DNA of 64,000 bases from Thiohalophilus sp. (GCF_034522235.1 NZ_JAXHLN010000002.1:62001-126000); one strand, 5' to 3'; counted from the first letter of the stretch, positions 8,017-17,404 are shown. Program-made: numbers and translations. Notes: a model not told the origin generated them from the letters alone.

Positions 8017-8295
8017 TCAATCGGTACCGGTTCGATGTGTCGATTTGAGTTTATAGTCAGGCCGTAGTTTTTGATAAAGAAATTCTGGTGCGAAATCCGC
8101 ACCGTTCGGCCAGGTGATTGTGTCGAGTTCCGCATTCAGCTCAAATTTTTTAAACCGGTCTTTATCTTTCAGGGGCTCAAATATTTCACCCCATAGTTCG
8201 CCGAAAAGGTCGATTTCGCCTTCTACGCCGTCAGTAAAGCTTAGCCAGATGCGGTAGTCACCCCGGTATTTGGCTTCTTTAAGTCTTGGTAGCAT
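8017..8295 (-). CDS. DUF2442 domain protein
   Basis: The 92-residue protein matches the DUF2442 pattern: YRIWLSFTDGVEGEIDL, a GEIFEPLKD turn, and a C-terminal LDTITWPNGADFAPEFL. It starts four bases after the stop of the DUF4160 gene, so the two form an operon. DUF2442 and DUF4160 genes are often paired, which has led to the idea of a toxin-antitoxin-like unit; nothing in this sequence proves that. The C-terminal 12 residues past the family domain are not conserved in my reading. Confidence 0.8.
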   Translation of the reverse strand: MLPRLKEAKYRGDYRIWLSFTDGVEGEIDLFGELWGEIFEPLKDKDRFKKFELNAELDTITWPNGADFAPEFLYQKLRPDYKLKSTHRTGTD

Positions 8296-8299
8296 TGTT

Positions 8300-8560
8300 T
8301 TACACCAGTGGCTCGATTTTCTTCAGGGCCTTTCTTTCACGGGCAAGATTCCAGTCCTCCATGAGTTCGGCTCTGTGGTATTCGCACCATTCCTGTACCA
8401 GGCCCAGGACTCGCGGAGGTAAGGTGCCGCCCACAACCTCCCCCGTATCAATTGCGACAACGGCCTCGAGATCGCCATATTTCGCATGAAAATGTGGAGG
8501 CGCATGATCGTTGTAGTACATCGCGATGATAATTCCCAGAAAGCGGCTAATCTCGGGCAC
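8300..8560 (-). CDS. DUF4160 domain protein
   Basis: The 86-residue product carries the DUF4160 signature PPHFHAKYGD preceded by IIIAMYYNDH, and ends with an LVQEWCEYHRAELMEDW helix. I start it at the GTG at 8560 because AAGGAGAG lies five bases upstream and the family begins with PEISRF; an earlier start at 8644 would add 28 residues with no family match. It is the first gene of a two-gene unit with DUF2442. Function unknown; small paired proteins of this kind are candidate toxin-antitoxin or regulatory modules. Confidence 0.8.
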   Translation of the reverse strand: MPEISRFLGIIIAMYYNDHAPPHFHAKYGDLEAVVAIDTGEVVGGTLPPRVLGLVQEWCEYHRAELMEDWNLARERKALKKIEPLV

Positions 8561-8717
8561 GGTATCTCTCCTTTTAATCGTGCCAATGATGTTGTGGGGA
8601 TACTGACCGGCGTTCCAGACAGTCAGATTATTCAAAGTCCCCATGATAAAAATAGCCGTTTTTTATCGGATTGCCAGGTAATTACCTAACCAGGCAGGTT
8701 CGAAGGGGATGCTGTGG

Positions 8718-10055
8718 TTAGTCGACCGGCACCCCGATTAAATCATGCTCGGTGGCCGCGACGATCTTCACCTCCATGAACTGCCCCGGCTGTACCTCGT
8801 CTTCGACCTGGTCCAGGATCACGGCACCGTCGATCTCGGGGGCGTCGGCACTGGAGCGGCCGAGCAGGAGGTTTTCCTCGCTGAAGCCGTCGACAATGAC
8901 TTGCATCGTCTGGCCGATCTTCTGTTGCAGTTTTTCGGCGCTGATCTCGGCCTGGCGTTGCATGAAGCGTTCGAGGCGTTCCTGGCGCAGTTCTTCGGGG
9001 ACGGGATCGGGCAGGTCGTTGGCGCTGGCACCTTCCACCGGCGAGTAGGCGAAGGCGCCGACCCGATCCAGTTGCGCCTCGTTTAAAAACTCCAGCAGCT
9101 CCTCGAACTCCTGTTCGGTCTCGCCGGGGAAGCCGACGATGAAGGTGGAGCGTAAAGTGATGTCCGGGCAGATCGCGCGCCAGTCTTCGATGCGGCGCAG
9201 GGTTTTTTCGATGTTGCCGGGGCGTTTCATTAATTTGAGAATGCGCGGCGCGGCGTGCTGAAACGGCACATCCAGGTAGGGCAGGATCAACCCCTCGGCC
9301 ATCAGCGGGATGACCTCGTCCACGTGCGGATAGGGATAGACATAATGCAATCGCACCCAGGCGCCGTACTCGCGCGCCAGCTTGCCCAGCGCGGCGGCCA
9401 GTTCGGTCATGCGGGTTTTCAGCGGGCGTCCGCCCCAGAATTCGGTGCGGTATTTGACATCCACGCCGTAGGCGCTGGTGTCCTGCGAGATGACCAGTAA
9501 CTCTTTGACGCCGCTTTTGAACAGGTTTTCCGCCTCCTGCATCACCTCGCCGATCGGCCGGCTGACCAGATCGCCGCGCATGGCGGGAATGATGCAGAAG
9601 CTGCAGCGATGGTTGCAGCCTTCGGAGATTTTCAAATAGGCATAATGCTTCGGCGTCAGCTTGAGGCCCTCGGCCGGGATCAGATCGGTATAGGGATCGT
9701 GCGGTTTGGGCAGATGCTGGTGTACATGATCCATGACCTCCTGCAGGGCGTGCGGGCCGGTCACCGCCAGCACCTGCGGGTGGGTCTGCTGCACGATGTC
9801 GCCCTTGGCGCCCAGGCAGCCGGTGACGATCACCTTGCCGTTTTCATCCAGCGCCTCGCCGATGGCCTCCAGGGATTCTTCCACCGCGCTGTCGATAAAG
9901 CCACAGGTGTTGACCAGCACCAGCTGGGCATCGTCATAATCGGAGACGATGTCGTAGCCCTCGGCGCGCAGCCGGGTGAGGATCTGTTCCGAATCGACCA
10001 GCGCCTTGGGGCAGCCGAGGCTGATAAAACCGACTCTGGGTGCGGGGTTTGACAT
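8718..10055 (-). CDS. rimO: ribosomal protein S12 methylthiotransferase RimO
   Basis: The 445-residue protein has the three-part methylthiotransferase layout. The N-terminal UPF0004 domain has Cys15, Cys51 and Cys80 holding an auxiliary 4Fe-4S cluster. The radical SAM domain has CNHRCSFC (Cys147, 151, 154). A C-terminal TRAM domain begins near [28 protein letters not shown] near the N-terminus separates RimO from MiaB. It adds a methylthio group to the conserved aspartate of ribosomal protein S12. Length matches the family. A repeat-rich spacer of about 350 bp precedes it. Confidence 0.95.
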   Translation of the reverse strand: MSNPAPRVGFISLGCPKALVDSEQILTRLRAEGYDIVSDYDDAQLVLVNTCGFIDSAVEESLEAIGEALDENGKVIVTGCLGAKGDIVQQTHPQVLAVTGPHALQEVMDHVHQHLPKPHDPYTDLIPAEGLKLTPKHYAYLKISEGCNHRCSFCIIPAMRGDLVSRPIGEVMQEAENLFKSGVKELLVISQDTSAYGVDVKYRTEFWGGRPLKTRMTELAAALGKLAREYGAWVRLHYVYPYPHVDEVIPLMAEGLILPYLDVPFQHAAPRILKLMKRPGNIEKTLRRIEDWRAICPDITLRSTFIVGFPGETEQEFEELLEFLNEAQLDRVGAFAYSPVEGASANDLPDPVPEELRQERLERFMQRQAEISAEKLQQKIGQTMQVIVDGFSEENLLLGRSSADAPEIDGAVILDQVEDEVQPGQFMEVKIVAATEHDLIGVPVD

Positions 10056-10110
10056 AGGGGTATTCGGGTTGTGGTTGCGAGGGGCGGGAGTATATCACTT
10101 ATCAACACAG

Positions 10111-10428
10111 GGCCGAGGGACGAGTTACGAGGGACGAGGAAAATCTTCAACCACGAAGGCACAAAGACACGAAGGTTAAAAAGATTAACTCATTGTATTG
10201 GGGACATTGCGGCGCAGACTGGGTGTAGGCCGGACATAGCAACGCGGTGTCCGGCAGCCGGAGAATTGCCCGATACCGCTTTGCTATATCGGGCCTATCC
10301 CCTGTCTAGCATGGATTCCGGCCTGCGCCGGAATGACGCCAATGTAATGAATGATTTCTTCATGAACTTCGTGTCTTGGTGTCTTCGTGGTTCAGTTTTT
10401 TTTACTCGTTACTCGTCCCTCGGCCCTC
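10111..10428. repeat. nested inverted repeats A (words V1 and V2)
   Basis: The gap between rimO and the methyltransferase gene is filled by repeats. Outer arms at 10111-10140 and 10403-10428 are inverted copies of the word built from ACGAGGGACGAGTTACGAGG (V1). Inner arms at 10150-10175 and 10367-10392 are inverted copies of ACCACGAAGGCACAAAGACA-type sequence (V2). The centre holds a REP-like hairpin, GATTCCGGCC/CGCCGGAATGAC, near 10315-10337 and a second GGCCGGACA/TGTCCGGC element near 10230. No gene is seen between 10056 and 10401. Transcribed RNA would fold into one long hairpin. Confidence 0.85.
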
Positions 10429-11172
10429 TTGCTTGCGACCAGCAAGCAAGTGGATTGGCCACTGGATCGGTTTGAGTTGTGAGGGATCCGGCCAGTGTTC
10501 GCCAAGCTGTTTTTCGAGTTCGGGTAACGGGTTGTGATTGTGATCGGCGAGGTAGCGTTGGGTGGCGGACCAGGTGGCGAGGTAACCGATGACCTCGGGC
10601 AGGGTCCATTGCGCCTGGATGTGAAAGGCCGGGGTGTCGAGTTGTGCAAAGGGAAAGGGTAAACCGGTGTAGCCTGCCTCGATCCAGTGGCGTTCGGCAG
10701 GCCAGTAATCTTTCAGTGTGTTGGCGTAATAGTCGTTGACCAGCGCATCGATCGCCGGGGCGATGGAAAACAGGCCGTAGCCCCAGACGGCCAGCACGCC
10801 GCCGGGTTTGAGCAGGCGAGTGGCCTCGGCATTGAAGCGGGCGTGGTCGAACCAGTGCGCGGCCTGGGCGACGCTGATCAGATCAAAGGTCTCATCGGGA
10901 AACGGCAGTTGCTCGGCGGTGCTGCAAAGATACTCGATGGTGTGTTGCTTTTGCGCGTTGCGCAGTTGTGCCAGGCTCGGTTCGCAACCGATGACCTGGG
11001 CAAAGTATCCGCCCAGGGCGACGGCGGCCTGGCCGTTGCCGGTGGCCACATCCAGCGCCCGGTCATGCTGCGGACACAGCGAGGCCAGATAATCAAACAG
11101 CTCGGGCGGATAGTGGGGCCGGTAGCGGGTGTAGTCCGCCGCCTGAGTCGAGAAGTGATCGGCGAAGGCCAT
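10402..11172 (-). CDS. class I SAM-dependent methyltransferase
   Basis: The 256-residue protein has the Methyltransf_11 fold. Motif I is LDVATGNGQAA (about 41-51), the acidic end of strand 2 is IGCEPS, motif II lies near TFDLISVAQAAHWF, and post-motif is LKPGGVLAVW. The acceptor is unknown; relatives are often annotated as trans-aconitate- or ubiquinone-type methyltransferases without proof. It ends in GRGTSNE and a TAA that lie inside the right arm of repeat A, so the repeat has replaced or extended the original C-terminus. It starts four bases from the cca stop, so the pair is probably co-transcribed. Confidence 0.85.
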   Translation of the reverse strand: MAFADHFSTQAADYTRYRPHYPPELFDYLASLCPQHDRALDVATGNGQAAVALGGYFAQVIGCEPSLAQLRNAQKQHTIEYLCSTAEQLPFPDETFDLISVAQAAHWFDHARFNAEATRLLKPGGVLAVWGYGLFSIAPAIDALVNDYYANTLKDYWPAERHWIEAGYTGLPFPFAQLDTPAFHIQAQWTLPEVIGYLATWSATQRYLADHNHNPLPELEKQLGEHWPDPSQLKPIQWPIHLLAGRKQEGRGTSNE

Positions 11173-11175
11173 GCA

Positions 11176-12399
11176 TCAGGCAGCGCGCCGGACCTGTTTG
11201 ATCGCGGTCAGGCGGGCCTTGTGCATCGCCTCGGCGATCTCCTGACCCTGCAGGCCCTGTTCGACGAACGGTCTGGCCTCGATGGCGCTTGCGGCGGCGA
11301 AGGCCTCCCGCATGATGCGCGGCTGATCGAAGGTCCGATCTTCGTAACCGGGACGCCCGCGCGAGTCGGCCTCGCAGGCCAGCAGGAACTGTTCATAGCG
11401 TTCGGGACGGCGAAAGGCGTCCAGTGCTTCCAGGGTTTTTAATAACGTCGTGTCCTTGAGCTCGCCGGCGCGGTGGTAGTGCAGATGATAGCGGGTCACC
11501 ATGATCGCCAACTCGCGAAACTCGTTGGGGATTTTGTAGCGATCGCACAGCGCCTCGACCAGCGGCACGCCGCGTTCTTCGTGATCGATGTGCGAGGGCA
11601 GCTCTTCGGCCGGCGTGGTGCCTTTGCCCAGATCGTGGACCAGCGCGGCGAAACGCACTGCCGGATCCTTTGACAACTTCACCGCCTGTTGCAGCACCAG
11701 CATGGTGTGCACGCCGGTGTCGATCTCCGGGTGATGCTGTTCCGGTTGTGGCACGCCATACAGGCGATCGACTTCGGGAAACAGTCTGGCCAGCGCGCCG
11801 CACTCGCGCAGTACTTCGAAGAAGGTTTCCGGGTGATTCTCCTGCAGGGCGCGCAGGGTTTCCTGCCAGACCCGTTCGGGCACCAGCGCGTCGACCTCGC
11901 CGTTGTCGACCATCTGCTGCATCAGTGTTTGGGTCTCGTCGGCCACCCGAAAGCCGAACCCGGCAAACCGGGCGGTGAAGCGCGCCACTCGCAGGATGCG
12001 CACCGGGTCCTCGACAAAGGCCGGCGAGACATGGCGCAGCAGGCGATCCTTGAGGTCCTGCTGGCCACCGAAGGGGTCGATGATCTCGCCGGTGTCGGTT
12101 TCGGCCATGGCGTTGATGGTCAGATCGCGGCGGGCCAGATCGGCTTCCAGGGTGACATCGGGGGCGGCGTGAAAGGTGAAGCCGGTATAGCCGGGGCCGG
12201 TCTTGCGCTCGGTGCGGGCCAGGGCATGTTCTTCCCGGGTCTCGGGGTGCAAAAAGACGGGAAAGTCCTTGCCCACCGGGCGATAGCCGGTCTCGCGCAT
12301 CTCCTCTGGCGTGCTGCCGACCACCACCCAGTCGTGGTCCTTGACCGGCAGGCCGAGCAGTTTGTCGCGGACGCAGCCGCCTACGTGATACTTTTCCAT
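11176..12399 (-). CDS. cca: CCA-adding enzyme with HD domain (tRNA nucleotidyltransferase)
   Basis: The 407-residue product matches the multifunctional gammaproteobacterial Cca. It opens with YHVGGCVRDKLLG and the metal-binding DHD of the polymerase-beta-like head, continues through the RRDLTINAMA motif, and carries a C-terminal HD phosphohydrolase domain with LVHDLGKG (about residue 255). The enzyme rebuilds the CCA end of tRNA; the HD part gives phosphodiesterase and phosphatase activity. It is the upstream gene of the pair with the methyltransferase. Its start is followed on the left by repeat B. Confidence 0.95.
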   Translation of the reverse strand: MEKYHVGGCVRDKLLGLPVKDHDWVVVGSTPEEMRETGYRPVGKDFPVFLHPETREEHALARTERKTGPGYTGFTFHAAPDVTLEADLARRDLTINAMAETDTGEIIDPFGGQQDLKDRLLRHVSPAFVEDPVRILRVARFTARFAGFGFRVADETQTLMQQMVDNGEVDALVPERVWQETLRALQENHPETFFEVLRECGALARLFPEVDRLYGVPQPEQHHPEIDTGVHTMLVLQQAVKLSKDPAVRFAALVHDLGKGTTPAEELPSHIDHEERGVPLVEALCDRYKIPNEFRELAIMVTRYHLHYHRAGELKDTTLLKTLEALDAFRRPERYEQFLLACEADSRGRPGYEDRTFDQPRIMREAFAAASAIEARPFVEQGLQGQEIAEAMHKARLTAIKQVRRAA

Positions 12400-12426
12400 G
12401 CTGCGATCATACTCCCGCCAGGGGCG

Positions 12427-12558
12427 ATGTTGAATTTTGAATGCTGAATTTTGAATGTTTAATGTCGGCGAAGGAGGTGACAGTGCCGATCCTGAAACAA
12501 CATTGTCAATGATTTCGGGTCCGGTAAACAGATAATTTAAAATTCAACATTCAACATT
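12427..12558. repeat. nested inverted repeat B (word V3)
   Basis: Two inverted arms of an AT-rich word built on TTGAATGTTGAATTTTGAAT (V3) lie at 12427-12464 and 12534-12558, separated by about 70 bases. The element fills most of the gap between cca and the epimerase-like gene, both on the minus strand. The left arm starts 28 bases upstream of the cca start codon, so it may also affect the cca promoter. Confidence 0.8.
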
Positions 12559-12586
12559 GCTCAACCCGACCATGTGTCGAGGATTG

Positions 12587-13552
12587 TTACTCCCGCCGCG
12601 CCTTGCGCCGGAAGATCTGATAGCGATCCCGGTAGGTCTTGTGCCGCAGATATTGCGGTATAACGGCTTCCAGTGCGGCCGGCTCGATCCCGAATACCTC
12701 ACGCAGCACCTTGTCGCTTTCGGGGCAGACGCTGTCCATCTGCAGCGAACGGTAGTTATCGCGGGAGAAAGGCTTGCCGGGCGCGTATTCGAGCAGGTTG
12801 GCCTGCAGGGTGGAACCGATACGGCCCAGCGGAATAATACGGCGGTTGATGTCGAGGGTATCGATGATGCGTTCAACAATCTGCCGCAGGGTATATTCGT
12901 GGGGGCCGCACAGATTGTAACGCTGGCCGTAGGTGGCTGGATCGTTGAGACTTTGGGTGAAGGCGGTGGCCACATCGCCCACATAGACCGGCGCAAAGCG
13001 GGCATCGGGGCAGGCCAGGGGAAACAGCCAGGGTGTTTTTTTCAGTAGCGAGGCGAAGCGGTTGATGAAGCTGTCTTCGGGGCCGAAGATCACCGAAGGA
13101 CGGAATGAGGTAACATTGAGATCGGTGGTGGCATGGACACGGTGTTCAGCTTCGCCCTTGCTGCGCAGATAATAGCTGCTGCCGGTGCCCGGATCGGCGT
13201 TGAGCGCGCTCATGTGCAGCAGCCGCTGTATACCGTGGGCGCGACAGACCTTGATAACCTTATCGCTCAGTTCGACATGGGCACGATAGAAACCCTTGCC
13301 GTTGTCGCGGGTCTCGTTGAGTATACCGACCAGATTGATAACCGCATCCTGATCGGCGAAAAATCGACTCAGGGTCTTTTCATCGTGCACATCGGCATCG
13401 AAGACTTCCACGGTCGGCATCACCAGCAGTTCCCGATGCGCCTCGCGGCGTCGGGTCAGGACCCGTATGCTGTGACCCTCTCTGACCAGATGGTTGATCA
13501 AATGCGTTCCGACAAAGCCGGTCCCGCCGAGGATGCAGATGCGTCGTCTCAT
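12587..13552 (-). CDS. NAD(P)-binding epimerase-like protein (NDUFA9 family)
   Basis: The 321-residue protein is an atypical short-chain dehydrogenase. It begins with RRRICILGGTGFVGTHL, a GxxGxxG nucleotide-binding loop, continues with DAVINLVG and LLHMSALNAD, and has a degenerate catalytic region (YLRSKGEAE, the YxxxK equivalent). This is typical of the NDUFA9-like group, whose members bind NADPH and are linked with quinone biosynthesis or complex I assembly. I use the ATG at 13552, eight bases after AGGTGA, not the upstream start that would add 19 residues. It diverges from the aldehyde dehydrogenase gene. Confidence 0.85.
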   Translation of the reverse strand: MRRRICILGGTGFVGTHLINHLVREGHSIRVLTRRREAHRELLVMPTVEVFDADVHDEKTLSRFFADQDAVINLVGILNETRDNGKGFYRAHVELSDKVIKVCRAHGIQRLLHMSALNADPGTGSSYYLRSKGEAEHRVHATTDLNVTSFRPSVIFGPEDSFINRFASLLKKTPWLFPLACPDARFAPVYVGDVATAFTQSLNDPATYGQRYNLCGPHEYTLRQIVERIIDTLDINRRIIPLGRIGSTLQANLLEYAPGKPFSRDNYRSLQMDSVCPESDKVLREVFGIEPAALEAVIPQYLRHKTYRDRYQIFRRKARRE

Positions 13553-13716
13553 GGATGTTTCACCTTTTTGTCCGGTTGCATTGTCATTATTTGTCCCTAT
13601 TATAGGCATGGCAATGGTTCAAATGCGAGAGCCCGTAAAATCAGAGCCTGGGCGAAAATATGACGTCTATACTTTAATATGTATGAACGACAGACGCGAA
13701 CGATAAAGGAGTCCGC

Positions 13717-15084
13717 ATGAGTTTCGAAGTCATCAACCCGGCAACTGGTGAAAAGGAAGGCGAATTTCCGGCCTGGGAGGACGCCCGGATTGATCAGGCG
13801 CTGGAACAGGCGGCCGAGGTCGCACCGCAATGGCGCGCCCTGACCATTAGCGAGCGCTGTGAACTGATGCGCGGGGTCGCGAAGGTCCTGCGTGACAACA
13901 AGGAGCAATACGCCGCGCTGATTACCCGGGAGATGGGGAAACTGATCAACGAGGCCCGGGGCGAGCTCGAAAAATGTGCCTGGGTTTGTGAATATTATGC
14001 GGATAAGGCCCCAGAGTTCCTGCACGACGAGCCGATCGAGAGCGATGCAGGCAAAAGCTATGTGGCCTATCAGCCGCTGGGCACCGTGCTGGCGGTAATG
14101 CCGTGGAATTTTCCCTTCTGGCAGGTGTTTCGTTTCGCGGCGCCGGCGTTATGCGCCGGTAACACCGGACTGTTGAAGCACGCCTCCAATGTGCCGCAGT
14201 GCGCGCAGGCAATCGAAGCGATATTTCGTGAAGCGGGCTTTCCCGATGGTGTATTCACCACATTGATGATCCGCGCCTCGCAGGTGCAAAAAGTGATCGA
14301 GGATCCCAGGGTGCAGGCCGTTACCCTGACCGGCAGCGAACCGGCCGGACGCCAGGTGGCCGCGGTGGCAGGATCGGTATTGAAAAAGAGCGTGCTGGAG
14401 CTGGGCGGATCCGACGCCTTTGTGGTGCTGGAGGACGCGGATCTGGACGAGGCGGTCAAAAGTGCAGTGGCCTCCCGCTTTCTCAATGCCGGACAGAGTT
14501 GTATCGCGGCCAAGCGCTTTATTGTGGTGGATGCGATTGCCGAGGATTTTGTTGCCCGCTTCAAGGCCGGGGTCGAAAGCCTGCAGCCCGGCGATCCGCT
14601 GGATGAAAACACCAGCCTGGCGCCGATGGCACGCAGCGATTTACGCGAGGAGCTGCACAAGCAGGTGGTCGACAGCCTGGCCGCGGGCGCGGTCAATGTC
14701 ACCGGCTGCGATCTCTATGAGGATATGCCCGGGGCGTATTATAAAGCGTCGATTCTGGACCAGGTCGGTCCCGGCATGCGCGCCTATAGCGAGGAGTTAT
14801 TCGGTCCGGTGGCGATCGTGATCCGGGCGAGGGACGAGGCCGATGCACTGCGGATTGCCAATGACACCACCTTCGGACTGGGGGGGAATGTCTGGACCCG
14901 GGACAGTGATCGGGGCGAGCGACTGGCCCGACAACTGGACTGTGGTTGTGCCTTCGTTAACAGCTTTGTCAAAAGCGATCCGCGTCTGCCCTTTGGCGGG
15001 ATCAAACTCTCCGGTTACGGCCGCGAACTGTCCCATCACGGCATCCACGAATTCGTCAACGCCAAGACCGTGTGGATTAAGTAA
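13717..15084 (+). CDS. NAD(P)-dependent succinate-semialdehyde dehydrogenase family protein
   Basis: The 455-residue protein is an aldehyde dehydrogenase with PWNFPFWQ (about 129-136), the catalytic glutamate in LELGGSDAF (about 228-236), and the nucleophile in NAGQSCIAAKRF (Cys about 262). The sequence SFEVINPATGE and the absence of an N-terminal extension fit the Sad/GabD-like class that oxidises succinate semialdehyde to succinate, feeding the TCA cycle. Specificity cannot be fixed from sequence. AAAGGAG lies six bases before the ATG. The stop codon abuts repeat C directly. Confidence 0.85.
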   Translation: MSFEVINPATGEKEGEFPAWEDARIDQALEQAAEVAPQWRALTISERCELMRGVAKVLRDNKEQYAALITREMGKLINEARGELEKCAWVCEYYADKAPEFLHDEPIESDAGKSYVAYQPLGTVLAVMPWNFPFWQVFRFAAPALCAGNTGLLKHASNVPQCAQAIEAIFREAGFPDGVFTTLMIRASQVQKVIEDPRVQAVTLTGSEPAGRQVAAVAGSVLKKSVLELGGSDAFVVLEDADLDEAVKSAVASRFLNAGQSCIAAKRFIVVDAIAEDFVARFKAGVESLQPGDPLDENTSLAPMARSDLREELHKQVVDSLAAGAVNVTGCDLYEDMPGAYYKASILDQVGPGMRAYSEELFGPVAIVIRARDEADALRIANDTTFGLGGNVWTRDSDRGERLARQLDCGCAFVNSFVKSDPRLPFGGIKLSGYGRELSHHGIHEFVNAKTVWIK

Positions 15085-15180
15085 TTTTGAATTTTCAATT
15101 TTGAATGTTGAATGGAAGGAAAGGGCCGGCTCAGGTTACTAAATAGTTAATTTAAAATTCAGAATTGAACATTCAACATT
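15085..15180. repeat. nested inverted repeat C (word V3)
   Basis: Inverted V3 arms at 15085-15114 and 15149-15180 lie between two convergent genes. The first arm begins at the base after the TAA of the dehydrogenase gene; the second ends seven bases before the stop codon of the GGDEF-EAL gene. There is no T-run typical of an intrinsic terminator, but the position is right for a bidirectional one. Confidence 0.8.
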
Positions 15181-15187
15181 GCCTTTA

Positions 15188-16876
15188 TTATATGTCAAAC
15201 CGCTCGTGGAGGATTCGTGGTTTGCCGAAGTAATAACCCTGCCCCCAGTTGACGCCGATTTCGCGTAAAGTTTCCAGGGTTTGCTGATTTTCGATAAATT
15301 CACCAATGGTGATCAGATCCAGGTCATTGGCAATACTTTGAATGCCCTTGATGATGGCGCGTATCCGGCTTTCGGTGGCGACACGTTGTACCAGCTGGCC
15401 GTCTATCTTGAGAAAAGAGACCGGCAAGTCGGCCAGGTAGTTGAGTGACGAATAACCGACGCCAAAATCATCGATTGCCAGGCGCAGGCCGAAATCCAGA
15501 AACGGCGCAAGAATCTCTCGCGTATCGTCAAGGTTGTGCAGCAAAGCCTGTTCGGTGATTTCGATGACCAGAGGTTTTTCATTACCTAGCTGGTCACTGC
15601 ATGCCTGGCACTCCCGCAGGGCGGTATCCAGTATGCCCTGGACCAGCTCCGGATGTCGGAGCAGTTCCGCGGATATGTTGACAAAATGAGGCTGAGGCGG
15701 GTTGTTCTGGCGAATACTCTCACTGCAGTACAGGATAGCCTGCCGGGTCACCTCGAAATCGATCCGGTGCACCAGCTGCAGATGGACGGCAGCATCGATG
15801 AATTGTCCGGCGGGGATGGGTTCGCTGCCGGGGACGATGATCCGGGCCAGCGCTTCGTCGGCGACCACCTGGCCGGTTTGCAAGTCAACAATGGGCTGGT
15901 AGGCCGGTATGACTCGGTTTTCCTGCAGTGCATTTTCCAGCCGGGTCGCAATACTCAAAAACGAGCCGCGATTTTCCTGACTGCTGGCGACGCGGTTTCG
16001 TCCGGCTCGTTTGGCTTCGTACAGTGCTGCATCCGCCGTCCTTAAAATGTCAGAAACGGTTTTGCCATCATGCGGGTAACTCGCGACCCCGATGCTACAG
16101 GTGGTGAAAATTTCTCTCTGCCGGGACGTGATGGAAAACCCGGCAATGCTCGCGCGTATCTGTTTGGCAGTTTTAAGCCCGGCCTGAATATCCGTTTGCG
16201 GAAGAATGCATAAAAACTCTTCGCCGCTCCAGCGACCGATCAGCTCCTGTTGTGTGGCCAGCTGTTGTATGTGGCCGGCGAGGTGTTGTAGCAACGTATC
16301 GCCTACCGGATGCCCGTAGCTGTCATTGATTAGTTTAAAACGATCCAGATCGATCAACAGAACAGTGTAAGGCGTCTTGCTTTTCTTGTGTTGCTCGTGC
16401 AGCTGAATCAGGGTTTGTTGAATCGCATCGCGATTGGCAAGATGGGTCAGTGGGTCATAGTTGGACTGATCGATCTGGATGTAATGGTTCTCGCCGGTAT
16501 GGCTGAGATCATGAAATATGATTGCAGCAGTATTCTTATCAAGTGGGGTTATGCTGTAGTCCACCAGCAGAGTCTGATCGTCGACTGTTTTTATTCGTTG
16601 AGAGGTAAAGGCGATAGACGGTTGTGTGTCCGCCAGGAACTGCTGGATAAAAGCAGGGTCCAGAGGCTGGTTGTCGGGCAGGGGCTGGAAAAGAGCGCCA
16701 AGCGACTGCCCCGGCGCCTGCTCCCGGCTTTGATTTAGCCAGCGCGAGGCGGCCTGATTAATGAAAGTAACACGGCCTTCACGATCAACCCCGATAACCC
16801 CGTCGCTGAGATTATTCAGCAGTTGTTCGCCACTGATATAGGGGGGTACGGCTTTGTCTCGAACGCTGTTCGACAC
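15188..16876 (-). CDS. PAS-GGDEF-EAL cyclic-di-GMP signalling protein
   Basis: The 562-residue soluble protein has a PAS domain (about 15-125, with GVIGVDREGRVTFINQAA), a GGDEF domain (about 145-300) and an EAL domain (about 310-560). The GGDEF signature is SGEEF, a small change from GGEEF that may reduce cyclase activity. The EAL domain keeps EALAR, the EITE glutamate, the DDFGVGYSSL metal site and FLKID, so phosphodiesterase activity is likely. No membrane segment is seen, so the PAS domain would sense a cytosolic signal. It diverges from the APC permease remnant. Confidence 0.9.
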   Translation of the reverse strand: MSNSVRDKAVPPYISGEQLLNNLSDGVIGVDREGRVTFINQAASRWLNQSREQAPGQSLGALFQPLPDNQPLDPAFIQQFLADTQPSIAFTSQRIKTVDDQTLLVDYSITPLDKNTAAIIFHDLSHTGENHYIQIDQSNYDPLTHLANRDAIQQTLIQLHEQHKKSKTPYTVLLIDLDRFKLINDSYGHPVGDTLLQHLAGHIQQLATQQELIGRWSGEEFLCILPQTDIQAGLKTAKQIRASIAGFSITSRQREIFTTCSIGVASYPHDGKTVSDILRTADAALYEAKRAGRNRVASSQENRGSFLSIATRLENALQENRVIPAYQPIVDLQTGQVVADEALARIIVPGSEPIPAGQFIDAAVHLQLVHRIDFEVTRQAILYCSESIRQNNPPQPHFVNISAELLRHPELVQGILDTALRECQACSDQLGNEKPLVIEITEQALLHNLDDTREILAPFLDFGLRLAIDDFGVGYSSLNYLADLPVSFLKIDGQLVQRVATESRIRAIIKGIQSIANDLDLITIGEFIENQQTLETLREIGVNWGQGYYFGKPRILHERFDI

Positions 16877-16981
16877 ATTTACTCTCCAGTGTGACGCATG
16901 CCTGCGCCGGGGTTAAATTCCCAGTAGAAACGTTGGCTATTAGAGATGTGCTACTACTATTTATAAGCATAGAATATCCGT

Positions 16982-17401
16982 ATGAGAAATGACAAACCCC
17001 GCACACAGGAAGTGGCGACGCTCAGGCGCACTCTTTCATTGCCGCTGGTGACATTCTATGGTATCGGCACCATTCTGGGTGCCGGTATTTATGTATTGGT
17101 CGGCAAGGTGGCCGGTGTCGCCGGCATGTTGACGCCGCTGGCCTTCGCTACTCTGATGCACGGTTTTGCGGGTTATTTGAAGGTCTATGTTCAGTTTTCC
17201 GACGGGTTGGTGATTCTGGTCATGCTTTTGATACTGGGCGCAGTGGTAATCTGGGGGATAGCCCAGTCGGTGACGGTTGCGGTGATCATGACACTGTTTG
17301 AAATGGGCGGTCTGTTGCTGATCATCTGGGTGCCGGGCGTCGGGGCGGTGGTCAGTGTGTTGTTTTTGAGCACCCAGATTTACGAATTCGTCATAAACTG
17401 A
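16982..17401 (+). pseudogene. decayed APC-family amino acid permease
   Basis: This 139-codon ORF joins non-adjacent parts of an APC-superfamily transporter. The first 50 residues match transmembrane helix 1 and its substrate loop (LSLPLVTFYGIGTILGAGIY, then VGKVAGVAGMLTPLAF). The sequence then jumps to GFAGYLKVYVQFSD and the next helices, skipping roughly 70 residues, and later ends abruptly at FLSTQIYEFVIN where several more helices should follow. The frame is intact, so a short membrane protein could still be made, but it cannot be a full transporter. The end lies four bases before the sulfite exporter start. Confidence 0.7.
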
Positions 17402-17404
17402 CTC

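Noticed and set aside
10111-10428. CRISPR-like repeats made of V1 and V2 words
   Set aside because: Copies are inverted rather than direct, occur as pairs, and have no regular spacers.
10687-12447. Long plus-strand frames opposite the methyltransferase and cca
   Set aside because: They are shadows of well-supported minus-strand genes.
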